Shown in pieces: positions 38,879-47,688 of a stretch of DNA of 64,000 bases (positions within the stretch are counted from its first letter, which is position 1; every line of letters begins with the position of its first letter). A model generated the notes under the pieces. It was not told where the DNA came from. It saw only the letters and a list, made by a program, of their open reading frames with translations, and did not search any database. The DNA comes from Dehalococcoidia bacterium (GTDB lineage Bacteria; Chloroflexota; Dehalococcoidia; SpSt-223). The translations under genes and the position numbers were made by a program. Location: positions 372,001 through 436,000 of the forward strand of contig BPIC01000002.1 in the NCBI GenBank assembly GCA_026003895.1. Reading direction: 5' to 3'.

Positions 38879-39456
38879 GGCCGCACCAGATAGATGACGA
38901 CGTAGAGCACGATCCACACACCATCCACAAAATGCCAATAGGCCGAAATCGGTTGGAGCGCCCCAATCCCCGGCTCGCTGCGTTTGCCACGCAGCGCGAG
39001 CAAGGCGAGCACCGCAATCAAGACGACGCCGGCTGTGACGTGCAGGAAGTGCAACCCCGTGAGCGTGTAGAAGTGGGTGCCAAAGAGGCTCGTGGCGACG
39101 GTCATGCCCTCACGGATGAGGCCCGCGTACTCGGTTGCCTGGCCGGCGAGGAAGATCGCCCCGAGCGTTAGGGTAGCGACGAGCCAGAGCCGGAGTGCAC
39201 CCCGCCGGTTCATATGCTGGTTGCGTTCGGCAAGCCAGATCGTCCCGCTGCTCGCGAGGAGCGCGAGGGTGAACATCCCGGCGCGCCACGGATCGAGCCG
39301 CTCTACGCCCGTCATCCCCGCCGGCGCCTCCGCGCGGGCCGAGATGAACATGAGGATGAGCACGAGAAAGAATGTTGCTTCGGACAAGAGAAAGAGCAGC
39401 ATGCCGATCGTCGTCGGCCGGAGCGTCGCCGGCGTGAGGCTGCGCTGTGCCATCAC
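38875..39456 (-). CDS. coxC: Cytochrome c oxidase subunit III
   Basis: 193 aa, five TM helices, as in five-helix SU III of caa3 oxidases. Typical segments: LLFLLSEATFFLVLIL near residue 22, GTHFYTLTGLHFLHVTAGV near 125 and AYWHFVDGVWIVLYVVIYL near the C-terminus. Start is GTG 39456 or the adjoining ATG 39453; both overlap the coxA stop (GTGATG). It stabilizes the oxidase core. Confidence 0.9.
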   Translation of the reverse strand: MMAQRSLTPATLRPTTIGMLLFLLSEATFFLVLILMFISARAEAPAGMTGVERLDPWRAGMFTLALLASSGTIWLAERNQHMNRRGALRLWLVATLTLGAIFLAGQATEYAGLIREGMTVATSLFGTHFYTLTGLHFLHVTAGVVLIAVLALLALRGKRSEPGIGALQPISAYWHFVDGVWIVLYVVIYLVRP

Positions 39457-41123
39457 CCGCGCTCCCCGCCGGCTTCGGCGGACCGGTAGTCCGCCTCTTC
39501 AGGGTGAGCGAGGTCCCAAAGGGGACGGCGGCTTCGCACTGGCGGCACGAGATCAAAGTTGTGCTCTGGCGGCGGAGATGACGTTGCCCATTCGAGGGTC
39601 CAGGCGTTCCACGGGTTGTCGCTGGCGATCGCCCCGCGTCGGAGGCTGTACAGCACGTTCCACAGGAAGACGAGGACCGCAACCCCGAAGAGAAACCCGC
39701 CGAGGGTCGAGATGCTATTGAGGGCGCCCCACCCCGGAAGGTCGGGGTAGGTATAGACGCGGCGGGGCATGCCCATGAAGCCGAGGAAATGCTGAACGAA
39801 GAACGTCAGGTTGAAGCCGGCGACAGCCAACCAAAAGTGAAGATAGCCGAGCCGCTCGGAGAGCAGCCGGCCGGTCATCTTCGGAAACCAATAGTACGCT
39901 GCGGCGAAAAACGCGAAGACCGTCCCGCCGATCAGGACGTAGTGGAAATGCGCGACGACGAAATAGCTATCGGTGAGCTGCCAATCGAGGGGATAGGTCG
40001 CGAACATGATGCCCGTGATCCCGCCGAAGGTAAACTGAGCTAGGAAGGCGAGAACGAAACACATGGCCACAGTGAAGCGAATCGACCCTCGAGCGAGCGT
40101 TGCTGTCCAGTTCAGCACCTTGACGCCCGTCGGAATGGCAATCAGCATCGTCGTCAGTGCAAATACCGTGTCGAGCGGCGCACCGAGCCCCACCGCGAAC
40201 ATATGATGTGCCCAAACCGACATCGACAGAAAGCCGACCAACACCGTCGCTCCGGCGACGAAGCTATAGCCAAAGATGGGCTTGCGCGAAAACACCTGGA
40301 TCACTTCCGAAATGAAGCCAAAGGCAGGGATGACGAGAATGTACACCTCTGGATGACCGAAGGCCCAAAAGACGTGCTGCCAGAGCACTGCCGAACCCCC
40401 AGTTGCGGGCGTGAAGAAATTGCCTCCGTACAAGCGGTCGACGGCGAGCGCGATCAGCGCCGCGTTGAGGGGCGGAAGAGCGAACACGACGATGAAGCTC
40501 GTGATAAGCGCCATCCAACTGAACAGCGGCAGCCGGCCGATCGTCATCCCCGGGGCGCGTAGCGTGAGAATGGTGACGATCAGGTTGATCGCTCCAGCGA
40601 CTGAGCCGATTCCGGCCGTCAGCAGCGAAAGCGTCCAGAAATCCTGTCCGGCATTGAGCGAGAAAGGCTTCTCGGACAGCGGCGCGTAGCTGAACCAGCC
40701 GGCCGCCGGCGCTCCGCCGGCGGCAAGGAAACTGGCATAGAGAAAAATCCCGCTAAAGAGGAAGATCCAGAAACTGAACGCGTTGGCGCGGGGAAACGCC
40801 ATGTCGCGCGCGCCGATTTGAAGCGGCACGAGATAGTTCATCATCCCGAACAGCACGGGCATCCCGAAGAAAAAGACCATCGTCGTGCCGTGCATCGTGA
40901 AGAGCTGGTTGTAGCTTTGCGGATCGAGCACGTTCGCCTGTGGCTGGGCAAGCTGGAGTCGCAAGAGCAGAGCTTCGATCCCGCCGACAACGAAGAAGAG
41001 GAGCCCAGCGCCGATGTACATCAGGCCGATGCGCTTGTGGTCGACGGTCGCAATCCAAGCGAGCAGCCGGTGCTCGCGATCGGTGAGCGCCAAATCGCCG
41101 TGGGGTGCCAGTGCGGTCGTCAT
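39453..41123 (-). CDS. coxA: Cytochrome c oxidase subunit I (heme-copper oxygen reductase)
   Basis: 556 aa from ATG 41123, the ATGA overlap with coxB; longer frames upstream lie over the coxB coding sequence. Twelve TM helices are predicted. Heme and CuB landmarks: TMHGTTMVFFFGMP (His for low-spin heme a), HPEVYILVIPAFG (CuB His cross-linked to Tyr, A-type), WAHHMFAVG (HH CuB pair) and VAHFHYVLIGG (heme ligands). This is an A-family oxidase reducing O2 to water with proton pumping. No assembly genes (ctaA, ctaB, sco) are visible in the window. Confidence 0.95.
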   Translation of the reverse strand: MTTALAPHGDLALTDREHRLLAWIATVDHKRIGLMYIGAGLLFFVVGGIEALLLRLQLAQPQANVLDPQSYNQLFTMHGTTMVFFFGMPVLFGMMNYLVPLQIGARDMAFPRANAFSFWIFLFSGIFLYASFLAAGGAPAAGWFSYAPLSEKPFSLNAGQDFWTLSLLTAGIGSVAGAINLIVTILTLRAPGMTIGRLPLFSWMALITSFIVVFALPPLNAALIALAVDRLYGGNFFTPATGGSAVLWQHVFWAFGHPEVYILVIPAFGFISEVIQVFSRKPIFGYSFVAGATVLVGFLSMSVWAHHMFAVGLGAPLDTVFALTTMLIAIPTGVKVLNWTATLARGSIRFTVAMCFVLAFLAQFTFGGITGIMFATYPLDWQLTDSYFVVAHFHYVLIGGTVFAFFAAAYYWFPKMTGRLLSERLGYLHFWLAVAGFNLTFFVQHFLGFMGMPRRVYTYPDLPGWGALNSISTLGGFLFGVAVLVFLWNVLYSLRRGAIASDNPWNAWTLEWATSSPPPEHNFDLVPPVRSRRPLWDLAHPEEADYRSAEAGGERG

Positions 41124-42034
41124 GGCCGTCCGTCCAAGAAGGCCACGAGAGCGGCAACTTCCTGTTGGGTAAGGTTCAGGTCTGGCATTAGCGAGCCCGG
41201 CTTGATGCTTCCGGGATTTGCTAGCCAGCGAGCGAGGTTCTCTGGCGTGTTGGCAATCACGCCGCCGCCGATCGTCTCGCGGCGGGCAAGCTGCGCCAAG
41301 TTCGGTCCGACGTTTGGCCGCTGGGCGCGCCCGTCGATAGCGTGACAATTGGCGCAGGTCTTGCTCTCAAACAGGGCCTGTCCTTGGCGTGCCAGCGCCG
41401 TCGCCGGGGGAGCGATGGGCCGCGCCTCTTGTTGGAGCCACGCCTCGAATTCGGCAGGCGGCTGGGCGACGACGCGGATCCGCATCCAGGCGTGCTGGGT
41501 TCCACAATATTCCGCGCAGGCTCCGAGATACACCCCGGGGAGGTCAGCCTGAATCCAGAAGCGGTTCGCAACGCCAGGAATGGCGTCCATCTTGCGACCG
41601 AGCTGGGGCACCCAGAAGTCGTGGATGACGTCGATCGACTCGAGTTGGACGAGGATCGGGCGACCGGTCGGGATGTGGATTTCGTTGGCGGAGACCGCGC
41701 CATTCTGCGGGTAGACCACCTCCCACCACCATTGGTGACCGATGATGACGAGGTCCGGGGTGCCGGTGGTCGGTGGGTCAGCGGCCCGCGCTGTGACGAT
41801 GGAAAGGCCGAGCAACCCCGCGACAATCACGGCCGGGATGACGAACCACGCTATCTCAAGCCGGCGATTGCCGTAAATCGGCGCTGGCTCATCGTCCCCC
41901 GGCCGCGCCCGGTAGCGGATGCCGAAGAAGACGACCGTCCCGGTGACACCCGCTAGCACCAATGCGCCGAGCGTCATCACGACGACAAACAAGTCGGTGA
42001 TCGACCGCGCCAGCGGTGAAACCGGTTCGAACAC
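41120..42034 (-). CDS. coxB: Cytochrome c oxidase subunit II fused to cytochrome c (caa3 type)
   Basis: 304 aa from GTG 42034, chosen for GGAGG 7 nt upstream. Two TM helices (residues ~12-32 and ~55-75) anchor a cupredoxin domain with GHQWWWEVVYP, HDFWVPQLGRKMDAIPG and the CuA loop CAEYCGTQHAWMRI. A C-terminal cytochrome c has CANCH and GSLMPDL with Met ligand. It accepts electrons directly and passes them to CuA. First gene of the six-gene respiratory operon. Confidence 0.93.
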   Translation of the reverse strand: MFEPVSPLARSITDLFVVVMTLGALVLAGVTGTVVFFGIRYRARPGDDEPAPIYGNRRLEIAWFVIPAVIVAGLLGLSIVTARAADPPTTGTPDLVIIGHQWWWEVVYPQNGAVSANEIHIPTGRPILVQLESIDVIHDFWVPQLGRKMDAIPGVANRFWIQADLPGVYLGACAEYCGTQHAWMRIRVVAQPPAEFEAWLQQEARPIAPPATALARQGQALFESKTCANCHAIDGRAQRPNVGPNLAQLARRETIGGGVIANTPENLARWLANPGSIKPGSLMPDLNLTQQEVAALVAFLDGRP

Positions 42035-42143
42035 GCCTGCCTCCGGCCGGCCGGGGACGAGTTGGCGCAAGCCACCATAGCACAGCGTATCCTTAGACGT
42101 CTCCTCGGCGAGCAACGAAGCGCTCGACGGCACCGCGATCGAT

Positions 42144-42701
42144 GTGCAAAATACGGTTCTCTCGCCGAGGATGGCGAGGGCGGTGCCGGTCGGCAAACGT
42201 GTCGTCGTGGGCCACGATTGGTCGGTCTTCCGGGAGGCCGGAATGGGCGACTACCAATTTACCCGCCAATTGGACCTCGCAAGGTATCCGGAAATTCCGG
42301 GTACCGCCGTACGCGTGCTTTGGTCCGACGAGTGGTATGACGGCACGCTCTCTGGCATGGCCGAAGTCAACGGCGAGTGCCTCTACTATGACTTCTATCA
42401 CGAGGACGATAACGCCGACGTTCGAACCTTTGTCCTGTATCGGCTCACGGCGGAGCAAGTTGCGTACGAACGTGGGTGGCGCGCACTGGAGGAGGAAGCG
42501 GGCGGCGTGCTCGTCTTCAATGAGGAAGGTGGGTTCGAGTACCTGCCCGAGCGCGAGCCGGGCGCCCGCGAGGCATTCACCGCCCGACGGAGACAGGAAC
42601 ACCGCCGCCTCGATCTGCGCACCGCAACGGTCGTTGGCTGGTTTCGCGACCGCGGACACCCCGCCTTCGTGGGTGTCCAAGTGCACCAAGGATCTGACTA
42701 G
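42144..42701 (+). CDS. Hypothetical protein
   Basis: 185 aa from GTG 42144, or 176 aa from ATG 42171; neither has a decisive Shine-Dalgarno. Soluble, acidic and aromatic, with no signal peptide. It carries VGHDWSVFREAGMGDYQFTRQLDLARYPEIPG-like segments, YYDFYHEDDNADVRTFVLYRLT and RRQEHRRLDLRTATVVGWF. I recognize no domain. Composition and third-position GC argue for real coding. Divergent from coxB, with its stop overlapping the DAG-kinase stop. Confidence 0.6.
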   Translation: MQNTVLSPRMARAVPVGKRVVVGHDWSVFREAGMGDYQFTRQLDLARYPEIPGTAVRVLWSDEWYDGTLSGMAEVNGECLYYDFYHEDDNADVRTFVLYRLTAEQVAYERGWRALEEEAGGVLVFNEEGGFEYLPEREPGAREAFTARRRQEHRRLDLRTATVVGWFRDRGHPAFVGVQVHQGSD

Positions 42702-43636
42702 TCGATTGCCGGTGAGACCGCCGCTTGAGGCCCCGTGGTTCGGCCAAAGAGATCGTCCGGGGCGCTCGCTGGCACCCAGATCGTCGCGCCGTTTGGCACC
42801 ACCTCGAATCGCATTGGCGTCTGCCCCCACGGCTCACCGTCCAGTTCGATCGGAAGCGGTGGCCGGCTCCGGAACTCGATCCAGCGGATGCGGGCGCGCT
42901 CGACGTTGGGAGCGCGCTGGTGCTGGAGGAGAAGCACGCTCGCCAAGTGACGCAGCTTCGCCCACCAGCCGACGCCGTGGAAGATGATGACGTCGAGGTG
43001 ACCATCGGTCGCGTTCGCCTGAGGCGTCAACGGGAAGAGGGCGAAGAGCCGAGTGTTTGCCACGACCGCCATCAGCAGGTGACGGCGGAGTCGCCGGCCA
43101 TCCAACCAGATTTCGGCGCGAGCGCCGCGGTAGCCCGCCATTACCTGTGCCGAGGCGGCGACGAAGGAGAGCGGACCAAGCCGGCGTTTGAGGTCTTCAT
43201 CGACGGCGTGGATGACGGCGGCATCGAAACCGATCCCCGCGAAAAGGAGGAAATAGCGCTGCCCATCGGCACGACCGACGTCGACCACCCGCCGCTCGCC
43301 GGCAATCAATGCCTGCGCTGCCTCCCGCGCGCGGAGCGGCATGCGCATCTCGCGGGCGAGCAGGTTGGCCGTGCCAGCCGGAAGTACGCCGAGCGCGGTT
43401 GAAGCGCCGACCAAGGGTTGGAGCGCCTCGTTGACCGTTCCATCGCCGCCGCTCGCAACGACGAGGTCGGTGTGCTTGGCGACGGCTTCGGCCGCGGCAC
43501 GGGTCGCGTCACCGGGGCCGCTCGTCTGAACGAGATCGACGTTCCAGCCAGCGTCGGAGAAGATTTCCAACACGTCCGGAATGGCGGTGACCCGCCCCGA
43601 TCCCGCCGCCGGGTTGACGATCAGCCGGACGCGCAC
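42698..43636 (-). CDS. Diacylglycerol kinase-family (DAGK catalytic domain) lipid kinase
   Basis: 312 aa from GTG 43636. DAGK catalytic domain: VRLIVNPAAGSGR, then LVVASGGDGTVNEALQ (nucleotide-binding GGDGT near residue 60), LGVLPAGTANLLAREM, and GIGFDAAVIHAVDE. The C-terminal lipid-kinase beta domain ends ELDGEPWGQTPMRFEVVPNG. It likely phosphorylates diacylglycerol or a related lipid on the inner membrane face. Its start overlaps the P-loop kinase stop by 16 nt. Confidence 0.88.
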   Translation of the reverse strand: MRVRLIVNPAAGSGRVTAIPDVLEIFSDAGWNVDLVQTSGPGDATRAAAEAVAKHTDLVVASGGDGTVNEALQPLVGASTALGVLPAGTANLLAREMRMPLRAREAAQALIAGERRVVDVGRADGQRYFLLFAGIGFDAAVIHAVDEDLKRRLGPLSFVAASAQVMAGYRGARAEIWLDGRRLRRHLLMAVVANTRLFALFPLTPQANATDGHLDVIIFHGVGWWAKLRHLASVLLLQHQRAPNVERARIRWIEFRSRPPLPIELDGEPWGQTPMRFEVVPNGATIWVPASAPDDLFGRTTGPQAAVSPAID

Positions 43637-44199
43637 GCGCCTGCCTTGCGGACGAGCGCGACGATTTCCTGGAGCACCTGTTCGGCCTCCGCGGGGTCGC
43701 GCACACGCCAATGCGGCCCGCACACCGGCCGCAAGGACGTGCGCAGTGCCTCGTACACGGAGGGTCCGGCCTCGGACTGGTCGTCGGGGTCGGGGTCGGT
43801 TGCTCGCCGGAGCAGCCGGCGCAAAATTTCCTCGTGCTCCGTGTCGAATTGAACGATCGCCAGGCCGGCATCAAGTTCGTCGCAAAGCTTGCGGACCGGC
43901 GCCCGGGCCTCCTCGTCCAGATTGGTGGCATCAAAGACAACATGGCGGCCACGTTCAATGGCGCGCCTGATGGCCGCGAACGCGGCCCGGTAGACGACGG
44001 CGTGCTCGTCCGGGCTGTAGGTTCTCACGGGGAAAATGCTGCGTCGCAACCGATCGGTCTCGACATGGTCGGCCCCGACGCAGGCGGCGTAGCGGCGAGC
44101 CCAGGTCGACTTGCCGCTTCCCGGCAGCCCGCTGAGCAAGACGACGAGCGGCCGGCCGGGTCGAAGCGAACGGGCAAAGGCGCGGGGGGCAGGCAGCAT
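43621..44199 (-). CDS. P-loop NTPase, AAA/polynucleotide-kinase-like
   Basis: 192 aa from ATG 44199 (or 200 from GTG 44223). Walker A is VVLLSGLPGSGKSTWARRY near residue 22. A Walker B-like Asp lies in VVFDATNLDEEARAP near 90; QFDTEHEEILRRLLRR and an Arg-rich lid follow. This pattern belongs to predicted kinases of the zeta-toxin/PNK-like group (COG4639/COG0645), acting on an unknown small molecule or nucleic acid end. It overlaps the DAG-kinase gene by 16 nt and probably forms a two-gene operon. Confidence 0.75.
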   Translation of the reverse strand: MLPAPRAFARSLRPGRPLVVLLSGLPGSGKSTWARRYAACVGADHVETDRLRRSIFPVRTYSPDEHAVVYRAAFAAIRRAIERGRHVVFDATNLDEEARAPVRKLCDELDAGLAIVQFDTEHEEILRRLLRRATDPDPDDQSEAGPSVYEALRTSLRPVCGPHWRVRDPAEAEQVLQEIVALVRKAGACASG

Positions 44200-44307
44200 G
44201 ACGTAGGACTCAACCGAGTGCACAAACTAGCCCAAGCGGACGTGGATGGAGGCGCCTCCCGGCTGCTTTTGGCACGCCCGCTTCATCATACATTTCGTGC
44301 CTCGCCC

Positions 44308-46467
44308 TCAGCGGCGAACGGCAAGCCCGTTCAGGTCGGCGAGGGCATCGTCGACCGCTTGAACCATCCCATGATCGACGTAGCCAGTCGCGACACCATA
44401 GAGGAGAAGAATGCGCTCGTTAAAGGCGGTCCAGCCGTCCCGCCAGTCGGCCAAATAACGCAGCGCGGCCTGCCGGTCGTTCTCATGCACCCGCCCGAGG
44501 TCGACCCAGCGGAAGTAGTAAAACATGCCGCTGACGTAGTCGTTCATCGCTCGGAGGAGCGTGTCGCCATAGCGCACGGTGTTGATCGCTTCGTCCGCTA
44601 GATCCGGATCCGACGACAAGTCCGCCGCTCGCCCCATTTCGGTGACCATCTCCTTCAAGAGCCGGCGGGCAATCTCTTTCTCGCGGATCGCCTCGTCGAA
44701 CTCGGGCGGCGCTTTGGCTTGCTGATACAGTGCGCCCACTCGATCGGCGCCGAAGATGAGATCGTCTCGCGTCCATGCGACGTTCGGCACCCACGCCCCT
44801 TGCCGCCGGGCAAAGGGGGCGACGTACATCGTCCTTAACACAATTTCCTCGGACAACTCGAGGACCCGTGCGAGGTGAGGCGCCGCTTGGGGGCCGAAGC
44901 GAAGCGTCGCCCATTGGAGGGCAAGCGCCTTGGCAGAGAGCGTCGGGTCCCAAACGAGTTTTGCGATCGCATAGTTGTTCGCGTCCAGCCAGATGTCGCT
45001 TCGCAGGTAGGGGCCGTTCCAGCCGCCGCCGCGCGCCCAAACCCAGACCGCGGAAACGCCGTTACCAACGAGATCGCGAAGTGCGCCCTGACCGCCGTTC
45101 TCGGGCGCCCCGTCGGCGACAATGCCGCCAAGATAGTTTGGGAACGCCCCTTTGCCCTCATACTCGCGCGCCGCCTGATATTCCACCATGCGGGCTGCCG
45201 GGAAGCGGTTCAGATTCGGGTTCGAGGGGTTGTAGCGCCAAAAGTCGGTCTGGGTGTGCTTGAAGGAGACGAGCAGGTTTGGCTTGGCGCCCACGCCGTC
45301 CAAGATGCGCCCGGCGACCGCCGGGTCGGCGTGAAAGCCGTGCGCCCCGATGTCCCACGCGCGCTGGATGTAGCGTCGGCCACCGAGCTCGACGATCTCG
45401 TGGTAGGAGATGTCCATCACCAGCCGGACCATCGACGTCATCTCGCCCGGGCCGCACTCCTTCATCGCGGGCGGATTCCCACTTACCGGCCCGGCCGGGT
45501 AGTTCTCGCCGGTGCGGATCATCACGTAGTCGATCTCGGGAAACGTCCGCAACAGCTCACGCAACGCCGCACGGTAAAGCTGCTGCGTCTTCGGGCGTCC
45601 TAGACAGTAGATCGGCCGATCGGTGCGTACCCCGACCTGCTCGCCATACAAATCGGCGACCCGCGAGGGAAAGGAGATAACGTCACCAGAAGTGAGCACG
45701 TCGAGATGGAGCGCCTTGGCACGGGCAATCTCGGCACGGGCACGAGCGCGGTTCTGTTCGACCCAAGCGCGGTCCTCTGGGGCGGCGTAGATCGCCGGAT
45801 CTACCCCGTCGTAGGTGACCAGCCACGGCCATTGAGTGATTGCGACGGTGTTGTAGCCCCAGCGAAGCGCCTGCTCCGGGGACGGGAAGTTCTCGCCCGT
45901 CGGGCTCGAGACCAGACGGAGGGCGATCGCTGGCTCGACCTTCAAGTCGAGCGGCCGCTTGTAGCTTTCGGGATTGAGGCGGAACATCTCGACGAGGCGA
46001 AAAACCCCGTAGGCCGTGCCGCGAATCGAGCCGCCGAGCACCGCGATCAGCGGCTCGCCACGATAGGTCATGCGCAATAACCGGTAGCCGTCGGGGCCGA
46101 GCGAGACGGGCGTCAACTGGCCGTCGGCAACCAGCCGATCGTAGAACGGGGCGCCGGGTGCAAGCAGCACGATGCTATAGGGCAGCGGTGACGGCGTGTC
46201 GTCCGCGATCAGGCGGGCCGGCAGTCCGTACACCTCGGCGAGCGTGCTCCGCAAGTCGGTGGTAGCGAGCTCGACTGCGGCGTCGCTTGCCCAAGCGGCA
46301 GGGATGACGACATCGGTCACCGCAGTCGGCGGCTCGGCGCGCTGGGGTGCGGGACGGCCCGCCGGCGCAGCGGGCGTGGCGAACGAGGTAAAGGCAACCA
46401 ACCCGATCGCCAATCCGAACAGAGGAAAGCGAGCGAGTCGCCCAAGCGTGATCATCTGCGGCCTCAT
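44308..46467 (-). CDS. Secreted glycosidase-like protein with GH20b/GH67-type N-terminal domain
   Basis: About 720 aa from ATG 46467 (ATG 46455 also possible, with AGG 6 nt upstream). Signal peptide, residues ~10-35. Residues ~45-165 resemble the beta/alpha domain before GH20 and GH67 catalytic barrels (ELATTDLRSTLAEVYG, VLGGSIRGTAYGVFRLVEMF). A TIM-barrel-like part has YDVMIRTGENYPAGP-like (YVMIRTGENYPAGP), SFKHTQTDFWRY and WVWARGGGWNG, and a helical C-terminus follows. It may act on uronate-containing polysaccharide; no catalytic pair could be fixed. Long, intact and exported. Confidence 0.6.
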   Translation of the reverse strand: MRPQMITLGRLARFPLFGLAIGLVAFTSFATPAAPAGRPAPQRAEPPTAVTDVVIPAAWASDAAVELATTDLRSTLAEVYGLPARLIADDTPSPLPYSIVLLAPGAPFYDRLVADGQLTPVSLGPDGYRLLRMTYRGEPLIAVLGGSIRGTAYGVFRLVEMFRLNPESYKRPLDLKVEPAIALRLVSSPTGENFPSPEQALRWGYNTVAITQWPWLVTYDGVDPAIYAAPEDRAWVEQNRARARAEIARAKALHLDVLTSGDVISFPSRVADLYGEQVGVRTDRPIYCLGRPKTQQLYRAALRELLRTFPEIDYVMIRTGENYPAGPVSGNPPAMKECGPGEMTSMVRLVMDISYHEIVELGGRRYIQRAWDIGAHGFHADPAVAGRILDGVGAKPNLLVSFKHTQTDFWRYNPSNPNLNRFPAARMVEYQAAREYEGKGAFPNYLGGIVADGAPENGGQGALRDLVGNGVSAVWVWARGGGWNGPYLRSDIWLDANNYAIAKLVWDPTLSAKALALQWATLRFGPQAAPHLARVLELSEEIVLRTMYVAPFARRQGAWVPNVAWTRDDLIFGADRVGALYQQAKAPPEFDEAIREKEIARRLLKEMVTEMGRAADLSSDPDLADEAINTVRYGDTLLRAMNDYVSGMFYYFRWVDLGRVHENDRQAALRYLADWRDGWTAFNERILLLYGVATGYVDHGMVQAVDDALADLNGLAVRR

Positions 46468-46546
46468 ACGTCGCGCGAGCGCCGGCGGCCGTCGCACTCG
46501 ATCAGGAGAGCCGCCAGGAGGGTGGCGTCGGCCATGCGGACGGCGA

Positions 46547-47437
46547 TTATAGCACGCGGGCAGCCAGCCGCCCGCTTATCCCGGCCGCCGCCGACAACGC
46601 CAGCTCGGCTGCTGTCAGAACGAGCCGGTGACCGATCGCGAGCAGCGCAGGCTCCGCGCCGCCCAGCCCGCTGGCAAGCAGGCCGGCGAGCGCGACCTCT
46701 CGAACGCCAAGCCCGCTCGGTGTGAAGAAGGAGAGAAAACCGACCGCCCAGGCGAAGGCGAACGCCCCGACGGCGTCTGGTGCCGCTGGCCCTGTTGGCC
46801 AGCCGAGCACTGCCAGCGCGAGCCCGGCCGGAACGTTCGGCAGCAGATACAGCCCAAGCAGACCGGCCAGTTGGGGAAGGGTGAGCACGCGTGGCGGGGT
46901 TTGGCCGAGCAGCCTCGCGGCACGGTGCACGACTGCGCGCTGCACCGCAGGGTGGAGAGCGGCGAGCCCGACGGGTAGCGCCGCTGCCGCGAGCAGATAC
47001 TCAGGACCTCCCCCGGTGAGCGGCAACAGCAGCCCGGCGGCGATGAATGCGCCGGCAAGGGTGAGCGCCTGCTCATACGCGCTCGCGGTTAGCGCCGCTA
47101 CCGCGTCGCCCCCGGCGTCCTTCGCCAGCGCTGCACGGCCGGCGATATGCCAAACGTTACCGGGAACGTACCGCGCGACTGTCGAGAGCGACCAGACGCG
47201 CACCGCTGCCCAAAACCCGAGACCCCCGCCCAGCTCCGCCTGCACCCGCCACCACGCCGCCGCGAGGGCGAGCCAGTAGAGGACGCCGAGCCCGAGGGCG
47301 GCAGCGAGCGAGGCCGGCGCGGTCGCCGCCGCCGCCTCGAGGAATGGCTCGCGGTTGCCCGCGAGGTAGAGCGCCGCCGAGAGGCCAACAATCGTTGCGG
47401 CGACCGGCCTCACCAGCCGGCGGACGAGGACTCGCAT
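46547..47437 (-). CDS. Lysylphosphatidylglycerol-synthase-type transmembrane protein (UPF0104 flippase-like)
   Basis: 296 aa from ATG 47437; the frame runs far upstream through another gene, but only this part is membrane-like. About eight TM helices. Landmarks: SLSTVARYVPGNVWHIAGRAAL near residue 70, AYEQALTLAGAFIAAG, YLLPNVPAGLALAVLGW and FFTPSGLGVREVALAGLLA. This COG0392 family includes the TM half of MprF and glycolipid flippases. A lipid or undecaprenyl-linked substrate is possible. Confidence 0.75.
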   Translation of the reverse strand: MRVLVRRLVRPVAATIVGLSAALYLAGNREPFLEAAAATAPASLAAALGLGVLYWLALAAAWWRVQAELGGGLGFWAAVRVWSLSTVARYVPGNVWHIAGRAALAKDAGGDAVAALTASAYEQALTLAGAFIAAGLLLPLTGGGPEYLLAAAALPVGLAALHPAVQRAVVHRAARLLGQTPPRVLTLPQLAGLLGLYLLPNVPAGLALAVLGWPTGPAAPDAVGAFAFAWAVGFLSFFTPSGLGVREVALAGLLASGLGGAEPALLAIGHRLVLTAAELALSAAAGISGRLAARVL

Positions 47438-47688
47438 GCGAGCCGGATAATACCGGCCCGTGCGAAGGGAACAAGCCTGCCGACCAGTCGCTCGTCGCGG
47501 GCTTGGCTTGCGCTGGTTAGCTGCTCGCGTATCGCTGCCGGCGGTTTGTTCCCCTCCCGGAACCGATGCGCAAGCAACCGGCTGGTGAACGCGGCGTGAA
47601 ATGATGCTCCAGTTGCGCGACCGAGTTGTGAAGGTGGCGGTGATGACGCGCTCCCGCGGCCAGCCCGATGAGCGGGCGGGGGCCGTCG

